This document shows positions 1 to 9,893 of a stretch of 64,000 nt of DNA, piece by piece. The DNA is from Odontocerum albicorne. Taxonomy: Eukaryota > Arthropoda > Insecta > Trichoptera > Odontoceridae. The notes below the pieces were generated by a model. That model was not told the origin of the DNA and searched no databases. It worked only from the letters and a program-made list of their open reading frames with translations. The position numbers were made by a program, and so were the translations under genes. Location of the stretch: assembly GCA_949825065.1 (NCBI GenBank), contig OX463842.1, positions 52,710,034 through 52,774,033 of the forward strand. The letters run 5' to 3'. The stretch's first letter is position 1, and each line of letters begins with the position of its first letter.

Positions 1-1251
1 CTCCCGTTCATCAATGTTGTCAGCTTAATGCTGTTTTGAACCGATATTTTAGTATATCTGCATTGTTTGATTTTTTTAAAATCGTTTTTTAGTGCTCCCG
101 TTCACTGAGTTTTTTATTGTAACTCGCCGTTCAACATCTTTCCATATTTCAAAATATACTTGTTTAAAAATAATCCCTCAATTTATGATAATCTTTCATT
201 CTTCAGTCAAATATTTTCTTTAGTTTCCTTTCACCCATTTTAATAACCATGGTTTTGAATTCTTTAATAAGTAAATATAAAAAAGTATTATTAAGAGAAA
301 CACTATTTACCGTTACGATAAAAATACAAATTCGGATATTGCATTTAAAAGTATAAAATAAAAATGAATTACGTTTTCTTTTAAGAAAACTAATTGTTTT
401 GAAGCAAAACACTAATTGATTAATAATTGCAAATAATACTATGCAAAGAAGACGATTATGTTTTGACAATCGCGAAATCATTTTCAGTTGAATTGTAATT
501 TTTACAAACATCTTTTTATTCAATTATATATATATAAGTTAAGTGAGTTTTTCATCACCATTCTTTTAATAGTTCTAAATCAACAAAGTGTGATCGTTTT
601 TTTAACCTACTTAACACGCGCACATAACACTTGACAATACCCCTTTTTTGTTCTCAATTCTGAGAAAGGATTTAATTAACATAACGGATTAATTAAATTA
701 TTTTAATCAATGTCTTTTTGACTTATGAAGGCGTTCTGTTAATCTGATCGTGATTAAGGAATTTACCAGCTAATATCCGAGCATAAAGGCGCCATTCCCA
801 ATTATTCCGCGTAGCTTGTCTAAGAATACCGCGGTTACTTGATATGCTCCCCTAATTGTGAAATGTTGCACCCGTTTCCCGGGTTCTATAGCGCCGCGCC
901 GTCTAGATGCTTAATTAATAGAGAAATATCATTTCGTCTCATAAATCTAACGACTGACTGAGATGTGATACATGGGCCCGTGTATAAATAGCACTCGTTA
1001 ATAATTTGCCTCTGTTCTGTTGGAACAAGGGATGGGGCGCAATAAGCTTTTCGTGGAAATTGGATGTGATATTTCATCGATAACGAGGCAAACGGCTGTA
1101 ATAAGTTCCATCTCTTGAAATTTCAAAAGATTCAATTCGAATGATAAGAAATACAATGCATTCAAAAACCCACTCAACGGTATTTATATATAATTTACAG
1201 TTACTTCAATCATACAAATGAACACAGAACAAAAAAATATTTTGTAATGTT
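1..1251. other. Unassigned AT-rich sequence
   Basis: I recognise no gene or repeat here. The stretch at about 780-1080 is less AT-rich than its surroundings and holds a 63-codon minus-strand frame with no family resemblance that I can see. The last bases run into the outer end of the first Penelope-like copy. Confidence 0.5.
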
Positions 1252-1828
1252 GTTTATAGTTAAGGCATTAACGTTGTGGAGGTTTAAAGACATTGTAATT
1301 TATTTTTAACAAACTGTTTATTCCACTTTTTTGTGACGGTATAACTCTACCGGTTTCAAGGCTTTCAATAATTTCTATATAGGAAAGACAGGAAGATCTT
1401 TTGAAGAGAGATTTCGTGAACACAAATCCGCCTTAACAAATCCTCTAATTTATTCTGAAATGGCTAATCATTGTCACCGTGAGAATCATACTTTTTCTAT
1501 CGATGATGCCAAATTCTTACATATTAGTGGTAACGGAAATAAATTGGACAGATTAGAGGCCCTAGAAATTTCTAAGTCAGTATACCGATCGGAACATCTG
1601 TTGAACAGTTATTTCCCCAAAAATCTTTCCGCTCTTGGCCGAAATTATCCCAAGCCTTCCTCACCCCCCAGCCTCCAACCGTTGAAGCGTCTATATCGGT
1701 ACCAGTTCGAACAGCATTTAGTCTTGTTTGCGCTCCCCTGAAGATGAGGTGAAAGCCTTGAAACCGGTTCGGTTATACCGTCACAAAAAAGTGGAATAAA
1801 CAGTGTTTGTTAAAAATAAATTACAATA
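1252..1828 (+). mobile_element. Penelope-like inverted dimer, copy P1
   Basis: The left end is the family's 3' end in reverse orientation (1252-1366). It is joined directly to a plus-strand GIY-YIG segment and a normal 3' end reaching 1828. The two ends are therefore inverted repeats: the left reads TGTGACGGTATAAC and the right GTTATACCGTCACA, both followed outward by the CACTGTTTATTCC motif and a TTGTAATTTATTTTT block. No reverse transcriptase remains. The right end abuts copy P2. Confidence 0.75.
1367..1741 (+). pseudogene. GIY-YIG endonuclease fragment of a Penelope-like element
   Basis: The open frame starts abruptly at the inverted-dimer junction with NNFYIGKTGRSFEERF, the second half of the GIY-YIG core. 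It continues through SALTNPLIYSEMANHCHREN, and the NHCHRENH segment is typical of Penelope-like C-termini. It ends at a stop after VLFALP. The GIY half, present in the copy at 5392-5973, is missing, so this 125-codon piece cannot encode a whole nuclease. In intact elements this domain nicks target DNA for target-primed reverse transcription. It is a dead fragment and not a host gene. Confidence 0.8.
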
Positions 1829-2085
1829 TTTTGTAATGTTTTTTATCAAACACTGTTCATTTGACTTTTTGTAACGGTATAACCCTACCGGTATCAAGGC
1901 TTTCATCTCATCATCAAAGGAGCACAAACAATACTGTTTGTGTCTTATTTGTGCTCCCCTGATGATGAGGTGAAAGTCTTGTAACCGGTAGGGTTTTACC
2001 GATACAAAAAGTGGAATGAACAGTGTTTGATAAAACAAATTACAATGTCTCAAAACCTTAACAATGTTAATGCCTTAACTATATG
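1829..2085. mobile_element. Penelope-like palindromic mini-copy, P2
   Basis: Only two 3' ends in inverted orientation remain, separated by about 25 bp. CAAAGGAGCACAAACA on the left mirrors TGTGCTCCCCTGATGATGAG on the right. Flanking TTGTAATG and ACAATGTC blocks match the outer ends of the other copies, and the right end carries the AATGCCTTAACTAT outer motif. It has no coding capacity. Confidence 0.7.
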
Positions 2086-2462
2086 ATAAATAATATAAAA
2101 ATATATTAATCGATGGGCAATCTATTCCAACAATTTTTAAAGGTCATTTTTTTATTAACTATTTTTTACCTTTTCTTGTTTTCAAGCAAATTCTTAAACC
2201 CTATGTATGATTGTGTAATTTAAATTTTATATTTTTTTTCGGTGTATGATATATTTCCACGTATTTTCTTATAAATGTATGTGTCTGCGCGTATATGTTT
2301 TGCATATCTATTCTCTAATTCCATTTCGATTATAGTATGTAGCAACATTTCGGCCATAAAAGTCCTTTGAGAACAATGGTACAAAGTTAGATTCCTAGTT
2401 CCAAAGCCTCAAGGCATGACTCATTTATAATAAAATTATATAACATAATTGGTATGCTTTTT
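2086..2462. other. Unassigned AT-rich spacer
   Basis: No gene or repeat family is recognised between the P2 copy and the LTR-like repeat. Confidence 0.5.
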
Positions 2463-2867
2463 TTAGGAGATGTATCCTAGAGGGAAGAGATGATGATAAT
2501 TTGTTGAAACATAAAACACGTTTTGGATCGCAATGCGGAAGAAGAGTTTTTATTAGTAAACGTAGGTATTTATACTATTTCCGAGTGTGTGCGGGAATGC
2601 GAGCAAGATATCCTTCGTCTCGTTTCTGCATTAGCGAAACGATTAATGTTGTATGTAGGTATCATTCAAATACGGAACTGGCGAGACAGCCGTGGTGCGT
2701 TCTCGCTCCGGCGTGTAATGCGGTCCGCTCCGGGCTGCGGGTTGAATGGCCGGCGTGTGAACTTTGGACTTGCTTATTTAAATTTGTCGAGGAATGCAAA
2801 GGTCACTTCATCGGTCATTGACCGTGTGTATTAATGCCCACAGTATTCCGAGTGTGCGACCGCCACA
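2463..2867 (-). mobile_element. Solo-LTR-like repeat, copy L1
   Basis: One of seven dispersed copies of a 390-470 bp repeat. In sense orientation it begins TGTGGCGGTC and ends CCTAA. It contains a TATAAATAC-type box and ends in an AT-rich block. Candidate 5-bp target duplications are TTTTT and TTTTG (4 of 5). Sibling copies have exact 5-bp duplications, as expected for LTRs. The overlapping plus-strand frames at 2501-2834 are accidental. Confidence 0.6.
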
Positions 2868-3036
2868 TTTTGATTCAGTGGCAAAAAAGTACATTTGAAG
2901 TTTTTTACCTAGATAACGTGTACAGTGTATTTTATGGTCAATATTGTCTCCTTTACGAGATTCAAGTTCAAGTCCTAGGTTATTCATGTAACAAAAGTTT
3001 GTAATTTTTTTTGTAAAGCTGTTGTTTGTAATAAGT

Positions 3037-3407
3037 TTCAGGGGAGCACAAACAAGACTAAATGCTGTTCGAACTGGTACCGATATACACGCTTCAACGG
3101 TTGGGGGCTGAGGGGTGAGGGAGGCATGGGACAATTTTGGGCCAAGAGCGGAGAGATTTTTGGGATATAACTGTTCCAATTTATTTCCGTTACTACTGAT
3201 ATGTAAGAATTTGGCATAATCGATAGAAAAAGTATGATTTTTACGGTGACAATGATTAGCCACTTCAGAATAAATTAGAGGATTTATTAAGGCGGATTTG
3301 TGTTCACGAAATCTTTTTTCAAAAGATCTTCCTGTCTTTCCTATATAGAAATTATCACAATCAGTACATAAAAGTTTATACACACCGCTGTTGCTAAGTA
3401 TTCCATT
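3037..3407 (-). pseudogene. GIY-YIG endonuclease fragment, copy P3
   Basis: Reading leftward from 3407: GILSNSGVYKLLC, then CDNFYIGKTGRSFEKRFREH, then NHCHRKNHTFSIDYAKF. Both GIY-like (GVY) and YIG motifs and the conserved Arg are present. Relative to the copy at 5392-5973 about 19 codons are missing after NGNKLEQ, and the frame then differs, so the open frame runs out of the element into the neighbouring LTR. This is a decayed retroelement fragment. Confidence 0.75.
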
Positions 3408-3504
3408 TGAAGATGAGGTTAAAGCCTTGAAACCGGTAGGGGTATACCGTCACAAAAGAGTAGAATAAACAGTGTTTGATAAAAATAAATTACAACATAT
3501 TGTT
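3037..3504 (-). mobile_element. Penelope-like inverted dimer, copy P3
   Basis: A minus-strand GIY-YIG copy starts at its 3' part (AGGGGAGCACAAACAAGAC). On the right it is joined to a plus-strand 3' end (GAAGATGAGGTTAAAGCC then CCGGTAGGGGTATACCGTC). The outer 3' end of the left arm is lost, so only the right arm is complete. Confidence 0.7.
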
Positions 3505-3599
3505 TTTGCATTAATAAAAAATTATACAATTTTAAAGAGAAATTGACAGGACATCTTGTGTTTTAAAACTCGTTTGTTTCAAAAAGATGTCATTATGTT

Positions 3600-3870
3600 T
3601 AAAACATAGGGTGTGGGCTTCAAAACTTCTATTATTCTCGCGGCTAGCCTAGTTCTCTATTGGTGGGGGCGTAGCTCGATTGGGAGGATATTATGAGGTT
3701 AGATCGGACCTTTTGACATCATCTCTCATAAATATATTTTCTTCGCCATTTTCTTGAAGTATAACACACATATGCAATCTGAGGATAAACTCGTATGTTA
3801 TGTATTCATGTATTCGTACATATTATGTTGATATAACTTAACCTATTTTTATTTATTTACTCATACATAA
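3600..3870 (+). mobile_element. LINE 3'-end fragment, 'GTGGGCT' tail family
   Basis: The segment runs from GGGTGTGGGCT through TTCTCGCGGCTAGCC and GGACCTTTTGACATCATCTC to a TTTTTATTTATTTACTC tail. It matches the LINE 3' region at 19.87-20.44 kb and the minus-strand fragment near 34.0-34.2 kb. No coding sequence is attached. Confidence 0.55.
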
Positions 3871-3974
3871 GTCTTTATAACAGCGCAAGCACAAGAAACA
3901 AATTCATATATCTCTGTTTATTGAAGTTATCGCGCAATGGCTGACAAATTAAGGTCATTAATGTTAAGTATAAC

Positions 3975-4192
3975 GCTGTAATTTATTTTATCAAACACTG
4001 TTTATTCCACTTTTTTGTAACGGTATAGCCCTACCGGTTTCAAGGCTTTCACCTTATCTTCAGGGGAGCACAAACAAGTCTTGTTTGTGCTCATTAACCG
4101 TTACAAAAAGGTGGAATAAACAGTGTTTGATAAAATAAAATACAATGTTTTTAAACCTCCACAACGTTAATGCCTTAAATATAAACAAGAAG
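3975..4192. mobile_element. Penelope-like palindromic mini-copy, P4
   Basis: Like P2, it has two outward-facing 3' ends (TTTTGTAACGGTATAGCCC on the left; AACCGTTACAAAAAGGTGG on the right) with only AGGGGAGCACAAACAAGTCT and its mirror between. The right end retains CCTCCACAACGTTAATGCC. The right arm has lost the CTGATGA-type hammerhead core. Confidence 0.7.
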
Positions 4193-4252
4193 TATAATAC
4201 TTTTTCATTAATGTTAAGTATTACACTTTTTCATTAATCCTAAGTATAACTC

Positions 4253-4712
4253 TGTAGGAACCACGATCGTCGCTGAATATTGTCAACACACACGGTCAAC
4301 GACCGACGAAACGACCTTTGGATATGTCCAAAGGTCGCATACCAAAACATTGAAATTGTTTACCCACAAATACTATTTACGATACATTCCACAGTAGAAA
4401 GAGAACGCATCACGCTGTCTCGTCGTTTTCGCAAACAAATTGTCTACCCACAATACTGTTTGCGATGTCTGCAATATTTCAATCGACCATTTCTGCACGC
4501 ACAGAAGCGAGATAAAAATATATTGCGGGCGCACTCCCGCGCCCATTCTGAAATGTATAAATACCCACTTATTGATAAATAAAGCATCATTAATTATTAA
4601 TTATTATTCATTGATTCATTCACTCTCTCTTTCCGCATTGCTAATTGACGTATTTTATTTAAATACCAAACAATCAAAATCATCATCGCGTCCAACAAGG
4701 ACATACCGCTAA
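4253..4712 (+). mobile_element. Solo-LTR-like repeat, copy L2, 5-bp duplication
   Basis: It starts TGTAGGAACCACG and ends CCGCTAA. AACTC flanks both sides (4248-4252 and 4713-4717), an exact 5-bp duplication. A TATAAATACC box near 4557 and an AATAAA signal near 4579 sit in the order expected of an LTR. The target is a small local repeat with ATTAATGTTAAGTATAAC units on both sides (about 4205-4250 and 4724-4770). Both short frames inside it are accidental. Confidence 0.65.
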
Positions 4713-4770
4713 AACTCTTTTTCATTAATGTTAAATATAACACTTTTTCATTAATGTTAAGTATAACAAG

Positions 4771-5248
4771 TGTTTTTGTTAAAATCGTAAAATATGTGCA
4801 TGTTTATTCAAAATATATTTATTTTTACTTATTTATTTCTTCTATATTGTGAGCCAATATTAACAATTTCGTCATTTTGACCAAATTCTGTTTATTCGAT
4901 TAACCTTCGGGAATTATCAATAAAAGCTCCACTTGACAATGTTTCTACTTGAGTGAATTATTTAACGACCTTGGTTACCGTTAATCCTAATAAGCCAATT
5001 AAGAAGTTTCCTTTGCGGTAATTCTGAGTCAAAGCTTAAATACTTAAATCTTGGTTTGTCACGAATACAAAATAGATTCCGTTAATATTAGATATATAAA
5101 GAGTTGAAATAACCACCCCTAAATAAATACATTTATTCGAAAATAGCCTTCGTGGCTATGTGGAAAGATCAAACCAATGGCTTCGAACAAAAACTTGTAC
5201 AAAAAATAATCCATATACAAATAATGTTTACTTACGGTAAATTTATGA
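4771..5248. other. Unassigned AT-rich spacer
   Basis: I see no coding or repeat signature. Confidence 0.5.
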
Positions 5249-5391
5249 TTTTGTAATTTATTTTTAACAAACACTGTTTATTCCACTTTTTTGTGACGGT
5301 ATAACCCTACCGGTTTCAAAGCTTTCACCTCATCTTCAGGGGAGCGCAAACAAGACTAAATGCTGTTCGAACTGGTACCGATATAGACACT

Positions 5392-5973
5392 TCAACGGTT
5401 GGAGGCAGGGGGGTGAGCAAGGCTAGGGATAATTTCGGCCAAGAGCGGGGTGATTTTGGGGAAATAACTGTTCAACAGATGCTCCGATCGGTATACTGAC
5501 TTAGAAATTTCTAGGGCCTCTAATCTGTCCAATTTATTTCCGTTGCCGCTAATATGTAAGAATTTGGCATCATCGATAGAAAAAGTATGATTTTCACGGT
5601 GACAATGATTAGCCATTTCAGAATAAATTAGAGGATTTGTTAAGGCAGATTGGTGTTCACGAAATCTCTTTTCAAAAGATCTTCCTGTCTTTCCTATATA
5701 GAAATTATCACAGTCAGCACATAACAGTTTATACACACCACTGTTGCTAAGTATTCCATTTTTGCCTTTCCCATTAAATAAGAGTTTCCGAAGATTAAAG
5801 TTAGTGTAAAAAGCTGGCTTTATGTGACTTGGAATATTTTTGGTTATTTCATTTGATATATTTTTTATAAATAGGAATTTGCTCCATTTATAGGTATGCT
5901 TATAGGTGTCATTAAATATATAATATTTTATAAGTTTCTTTTTTGTTTTGTTTTTTAAAAGTGAATCAATGAG
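5392..5973 (-). pseudogene. C-terminal part of a Penelope-like polyprotein with a GIY-YIG domain
   Basis: The frame is open from 5973 down to the stop at 5392, 193 codons, with no initiating Met at its start. It begins LIDSLLKNKTKKKLIKYY, a basic linker region, then HIKPAFYTNFNLRKLLF, then NGILSNSGVYKLLCADCDNF and YIGKTGRSFEKRF (about codons 72-100), giving a complete GIY-YIG core. NHCHRENHTFSIDDAKF follows. In Penelope-like elements this domain lies C-terminal to a reverse transcriptase. The RT is absent here, so the copy is 5'-truncated. It has no internal stop or frameshift, so it is probably a young insertion. Neighbouring copies share the same coding end. Confidence 0.85.
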
Positions 5974-6271
5974 GCTTCCTCACTTTGATCATTCCTCACT
6001 TTGACTCATTGATTTACTTTTAAATTAACAAAACAAAAAATAAACTAATTCATATATATCAGTGGTAACGAAAATCAATTGAACAGATAAGAGGCCTTAG
6101 AAATTTCTAAGTCAGTACACCGATCCGAACATCTGTTGAACAGTTATTTCCCAAAAATCTCTCCGCTCTTGGCCGAAATTGTCCCGTGCCTCCCTCACCC
6201 CTCAGCCTCCAGCCGTTGAAGCGTGTATATCGGTACCAGTTCGAACATAATTTAGTCTTGTTTGCGCTCCC

Positions 6272-6316
6272 CTGAAGATGAGGTGAAAGCCTTGAAACCG
6301 GTAGGGTTATACCGTC
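6272..6316 (+). ncRNA. Hammerhead-like motif in the Penelope 3' end
   Basis: The order of elements fits a hammerhead core: CTGAAGA, a short stem-loop (GAGG with CCTT), GAAA, a 5-bp stem with hexamer loop (CGGTA-GGGTTA-TACCG), then GTC. CTTGTTTG upstream can pair with CAAACAAG downstream, but six bases lie unpaired between that stem and CTGA, which is atypical. Similar cores occur at 1738-1782 (+) and 5295-5339 (-). Several other copies have core substitutions. Hammerheads are known in Penelope-like elements. Activity here is unproven. Confidence 0.4.
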
Positions 6317-6521
6317 ACAAACAAGTGGAATAAACAGTGTTTGTTAAAAATAAATTACAATGTCTTTAAACCTCCACAACGTTAATGCCTTAACTATAAA
6401 CAACATAAAAATTTATGATTGTATATGACCACTACACAAATACGTGTACACTACGCCTAATGATAAATGGGTCTTTTTTATACCCGTATATCGGAAGATC
6501 TACGAGTACAAAGGGTTTTTG

Positions 6522-7185
6522 AAGTGCAACTTCCATAGGCGTGGTAGAGCAAATTGACCTGAACATCACGAAAAGTGAAACGATGTATTATATTATTATT
6601 TATTAATTATTATTAAATATTTTGTTTCTTTATAAATTATATTTTATTACTTTAATATTAATAATTATTTATGGATAATAATAATTAATATTATTAAGTG
6701 TATTATATTAATATTAAAATTATTATTTATTATTTAAATTACTATAATTTATTTTTAAAAATATATTTTATGTAATATATTATATTAATTTGATTTTAAT
6801 ATATTTAATAATTATTAATTAAATAATTTAATTTAATATTTATTTAATATATAATTATAATAATATACATATGTAACAATATTTTTATACTACAATTAAT
6901 TATAATACAATTAATTCATAATATTATGTAATAATTATATAAAAATATTTAATTTATTAATTAATAATAACACAAAAATATTATTATATTTAATATTATA
7001 AAACACAAAGTTAATATTATTAAGTGTAGTATATTATCATTAAAATGAATATTAATTATTATTATTTATTATTAAAAAAAATATTTTTTTATTTAATTAA
7101 AAGAGATTTTCTTGAACTAAATTTCATATAACCATTTTTTATTTAATTAAGAGAGATTTCGTTGAATTAAATTCCGCTTAACAAA
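6522..7185. repeat. AT-rich dispersed repeat, copy F1
   Basis: It starts with the block CATAGGCGTGGTAGAGCAAA and CACGAAAAGTGAAACG. About 500 bp of nearly pure A/T with ATTATT runs follows, ending in two copies of an AGAGATTT-C-TTGAA-TAAATT block. The same start, core and end recur at 63174-63870. No coding sequence and no clear terminal inverted repeat are visible. Confidence 0.6.
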
Positions 7186-7194
7186 TTACTAACC

Positions 7195-7800
7195 ATCCCC
7201 ACGATATCCATAAACACATATGGGTACGTAAGAATATGCCCACGAGCCCTGCAAAGACGGACAATCACCCGAACATTCTTTTTCATATAAAGTGAGATAT
7301 CATCATTCAGAAGGAAAGGAAAAGAATAATCAGGAATGAAACTCGTTATTTTACTGACTAGAAATTAAGAGTTTTTTCAGTCGTTTCTTAAAGCATGCCT
7401 TGGACGGAGCGAGTCTTATATTGGTTTGTAACTGATTCCAGAGTCTCACTGCATGGACAGTAAAGGACGACGTAAAAAACAGGAGCGGTGAACTGGAAAG
7501 GCAAGATACAATCTCTGTTTGAGCGTAGCGCTAATCCATGATTGGAAAGGCGCTGAAAATTTTTGGACAGTTAATAATATTATACAACAGAGACAGTATG
7601 TGAATTGGACGTCTATTTCTAACATTCAACCAGTTCAATGCCTTCTGGTATGAAGTTATATGATCGTATTTTCGTAGGTTGAAAATTAATCTTAGACACA
7701 CATTTTGAAGACGCTGTAATCCATCTTTCTGGTTAGTTAGAAAAAATTTAAACGTAGCAATAAGCTCTTCAAGTTGAACTGTATGAAATAAAAGCATAAA
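7195..7800 (-). pseudogene. CR1/jockey-like LINE ORF2 C-terminal fragment
   Basis: Minus-strand reading gives RLQNVCLRLIFNLRKYDHIT, then LNWLNVRNRRPIHILSLLYN, then, after a stop, SFTVHAVRLWNQLQTNIR and LAPSKACFKKRLKKLL. This order is the usual C-terminus of a non-LTR retrotransposon ORF2. Stops interrupt it and the 3' tail is missing. The plus-strand fragment at 23606-24192 is a close relative. Confidence 0.75.
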
Positions 7801-7861
7801 AAGTATTACTACACGATGAAGAAGGAGCTTAAAAAATATTTTCTTTCGATAATGTTACCGG

Positions 7862-7972
7862 GTTTTGATCTTAACCGTGTGGAGTAAATAATCTTAACCG
7901 GACTTTTATCTGAACTGTGTGGAGTAAATAATCTAACCGGGTTTTGATCTGAACTGTGTGGAGCAAATAAAT
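7862..7972. repeat. Three-copy tandem repeat of about 45 bp
   Basis: The unit contains GTGTGGAGTAAATAATC followed by TAACCGG and a TTTTATCTGAACT-like stretch, repeated about three times. Confidence 0.6.
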
Positions 7973-8059
7973 ATGTCGAATCGTAATAATAGGAGGAAAA
8001 AAGAAAAAAATTATGATAAATTTTTTTAAGTGACCTTTTGGTTGATTTTGTTCCATGAA

Positions 8060-8165
8060 TATAAAAAATAATTCAATTTTGAGGATATATTACGCTATTT
8101 TTAATTTTGAGGATATACGAGTATTACGCTGTTTTTAATTTTAAGGATATATTACGCTGTTTTCA
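8060..8165. repeat. Three-copy tandem repeat of about 40 bp
   Basis: TTTTGAGGATATATTACGCT recurs three times with small changes; one copy has an extra CGAG. Confidence 0.6.
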
Positions 8166-8221
8166 AAGCAAAATTCGTACAAATAAATGTTTCATCAGAA
8201 TCCCAATTTAAACATTTTGGT

Positions 8222-9075
8222 ATTATTGTAGAGTGAGTTTCACAAGAGTTTGCACTGCTGGTCTAGGATGACCACATTTTAATTTATTTTGTAATATATT
8301 ATTATATAAATAATATATGCTTACAGATACTCTTTTTTGTCGATTTTTTGTTTTTTTTTTGGAGACCTTATGGCATCTCCTTTTCCGTTTTCGTTAAAGG
8401 AATATGTAATCGTTTTAATAGTTCTTGGCGATACTCCTGTTGTCATCGAAACTTCGCTAATAAGAATCATTATCTGAAACAATGAAAGAAATGAGTATTA
8501 AAACTTCTTAATAAAAAAATGTTCGTACACAAAAACATAAACTATTTCATATAGTCGAAAATTATTTATTATACGAGTATATCTAATATGGCATAAATGA
8601 ACATGATCGGAAGCTAAACTGATATTGTATTACTGTACATTTAAATCATTATCTTTTAAAAATACATTAAACTAAACTTTTTTTTTATTGTATTAGGTAT
8701 TTATAAATATTGTAAAATGTTTAACTACTCCTACTATTAGATGATTCACTGCATAATAAATAAAAATCAAGCATATTTACCTCCTCACTAGTGTCCCGTC
8801 ATTTTTTGATGTAATTATAAACATTGAAAACCACTTCTCAGGTCCGTCCACACAATGCTCTTCCTTTTTCTAGCTTCAGACATTATAGTCACCATATTTT
8901 TCGTCAAATAAACGGATCACATCAACCAATCACGGCAAAGTTGAATACTAACGGATCACATCAACCAATCACAGCAAAGATACTTATCAATACATTGATA
9001 CGTTTTGTATATTACGCACTAGGCTTGTCAATGTGTTAAAAAGTGCAAACTCTCATGAAACCCACTCTACGAGTA
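8222..9075. mobile_element. DNA element with ~28-bp terminal inverted repeats
   Basis: GTAGAGTGAGTTTCACAAGA near 8228 is mirrored near 9045-9070 by TCATGAAACCCACTCTAC. Both repeats continue inward to GTTTGCACT. The flanks could be TA duplications, as in the Tc1/mariner/pogo superfamily, but this is uncertain. A helix-turn-helix trace on the minus strand (8365-8475) supports a DNA transposon remnant. Inside, an ACGGATCACATCAACCAATC motif is duplicated at 8910-8975. Confidence 0.55.
8365..8475 (-). pseudogene. Helix-turn-helix fragment of a transposase
   Basis: Minus-strand reading from about 8475 gives SEVSMTTGVSPRTIKTITY, then NENGKGDAIRSPKKK. A short HTH followed by a basic SPKK-type segment resembles the N-terminal DNA-binding region of several insect DDE transposases. 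No catalytic domain remains. The assignment rests on about 40 residues only. Confidence 0.4.
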
Positions 9076-9427
9076 TATGGAGTTTTAAGTTTTATTGCAT
9101 GACGGACGTAAGAATTTTATTTTTCAAATATTGAACCATTTTCACCCTTGAAGAAAGTTTGACGATAATTCACTATTGTTATCTAACATATTGTTATTCA
9201 TTTTTATTATTAAGTTTAAACAAACATGTTTCCAAGATAGAGCCACAAACAACTTCACAAGATTTAAGTACCATATCTTTACAAACACGTAAAATACTTA
9301 ACCCAACGTTATTGAAACAACCAAAAAATAACCTGAAATATTTTAGGAACTGTCAAACCCCGATGAAATTTTCGCGTTTTCTTAGTTTAAACCATTTAAA
9401 CATAAAGGAGCTTTATTTACCTTTCAT

Positions 9428-9893
9428 ATAATAATTGAAATTTAATTGCTGAAAACATGAAAATAACATCAGTCAACGTTCACAAAACGGGCAAAGAGAC
9501 CACCTCAAACGAAAGCCCGCGAGCTACTGAAGCGAGCGAACTGAGATTCTATTTCTTGCGTTCCCATATACCGAAGCAGAGTGAGAGTGAGACGTGAATA
9601 GCGTCGTTTCCTCACCCATAGCGGTTTTTTAGAATGAATATACCTACGTAACTCACTGGTACACGTTTGATAGTATTGGTGAATTTTTTCCCGATTTTCA
9701 CAAAATATCTCTGATGATCAAAATATTTCGATAAGTGCTAATTATTATTAATATTATTTTTTGCTTTCAATGCGTTAATGTATTACGTAGGAATACCTAA
9801 AATCTGAACCCAGTATTTATTATATTTATAGAGATATTAAAGTTTTTAGAAGCAATGTGTACTAGTTACACATCACAGAACAGTAAGGGTTAC
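9428..9893 (-). mobile_element. TTAA MITE, subfamily A, truncated copy
   Basis: Reverse-orientation copy of the MITE seen whole at 41246-41899. It keeps ATTGCTGAAAACATG, CACCTCAAACGAAAGCCC and CACTGGTACACGTTTGATAG. It lacks the AT-rich end with the second TTAA, and its remaining terminus reads TTAC instead of TTAA. Confidence 0.7.

Larger units (their letters stand above)
5249..6410. mobile_element. Penelope-like head-to-head dimer, copies P5 and P6
   Basis: This is the most complete dimer. The left arm (5249-5985, minus) holds the longest GIY-YIG frame. The right arm (5993-6410, plus) holds the same 5' start, an internal deletion of about 340 bp, and the same 3' end. The centre is a palindrome: AAAAGTGAATCAATGAG at 5957-5973 mirrors CTCATTGATTTACTTTT at 6006-6022. 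Both arms end in the outer block containing GTGACGGTATAACCCTACC or its complement. The right arm keeps the full outer end CCTCCACAACGTTAATGCC. Confidence 0.8.

Noticed and set aside
1252..1828. Classical TIR DNA transposon
   Set aside because: Inverted ends come from two outward-facing Penelope-like 3' ends; the coding part is GIY-YIG, not a DDE transposase.
2501..2834. Two overlapping plus-strand genes
   Set aside because: They lie wholly in a solo-LTR-like repeat and read differently in sibling copies.
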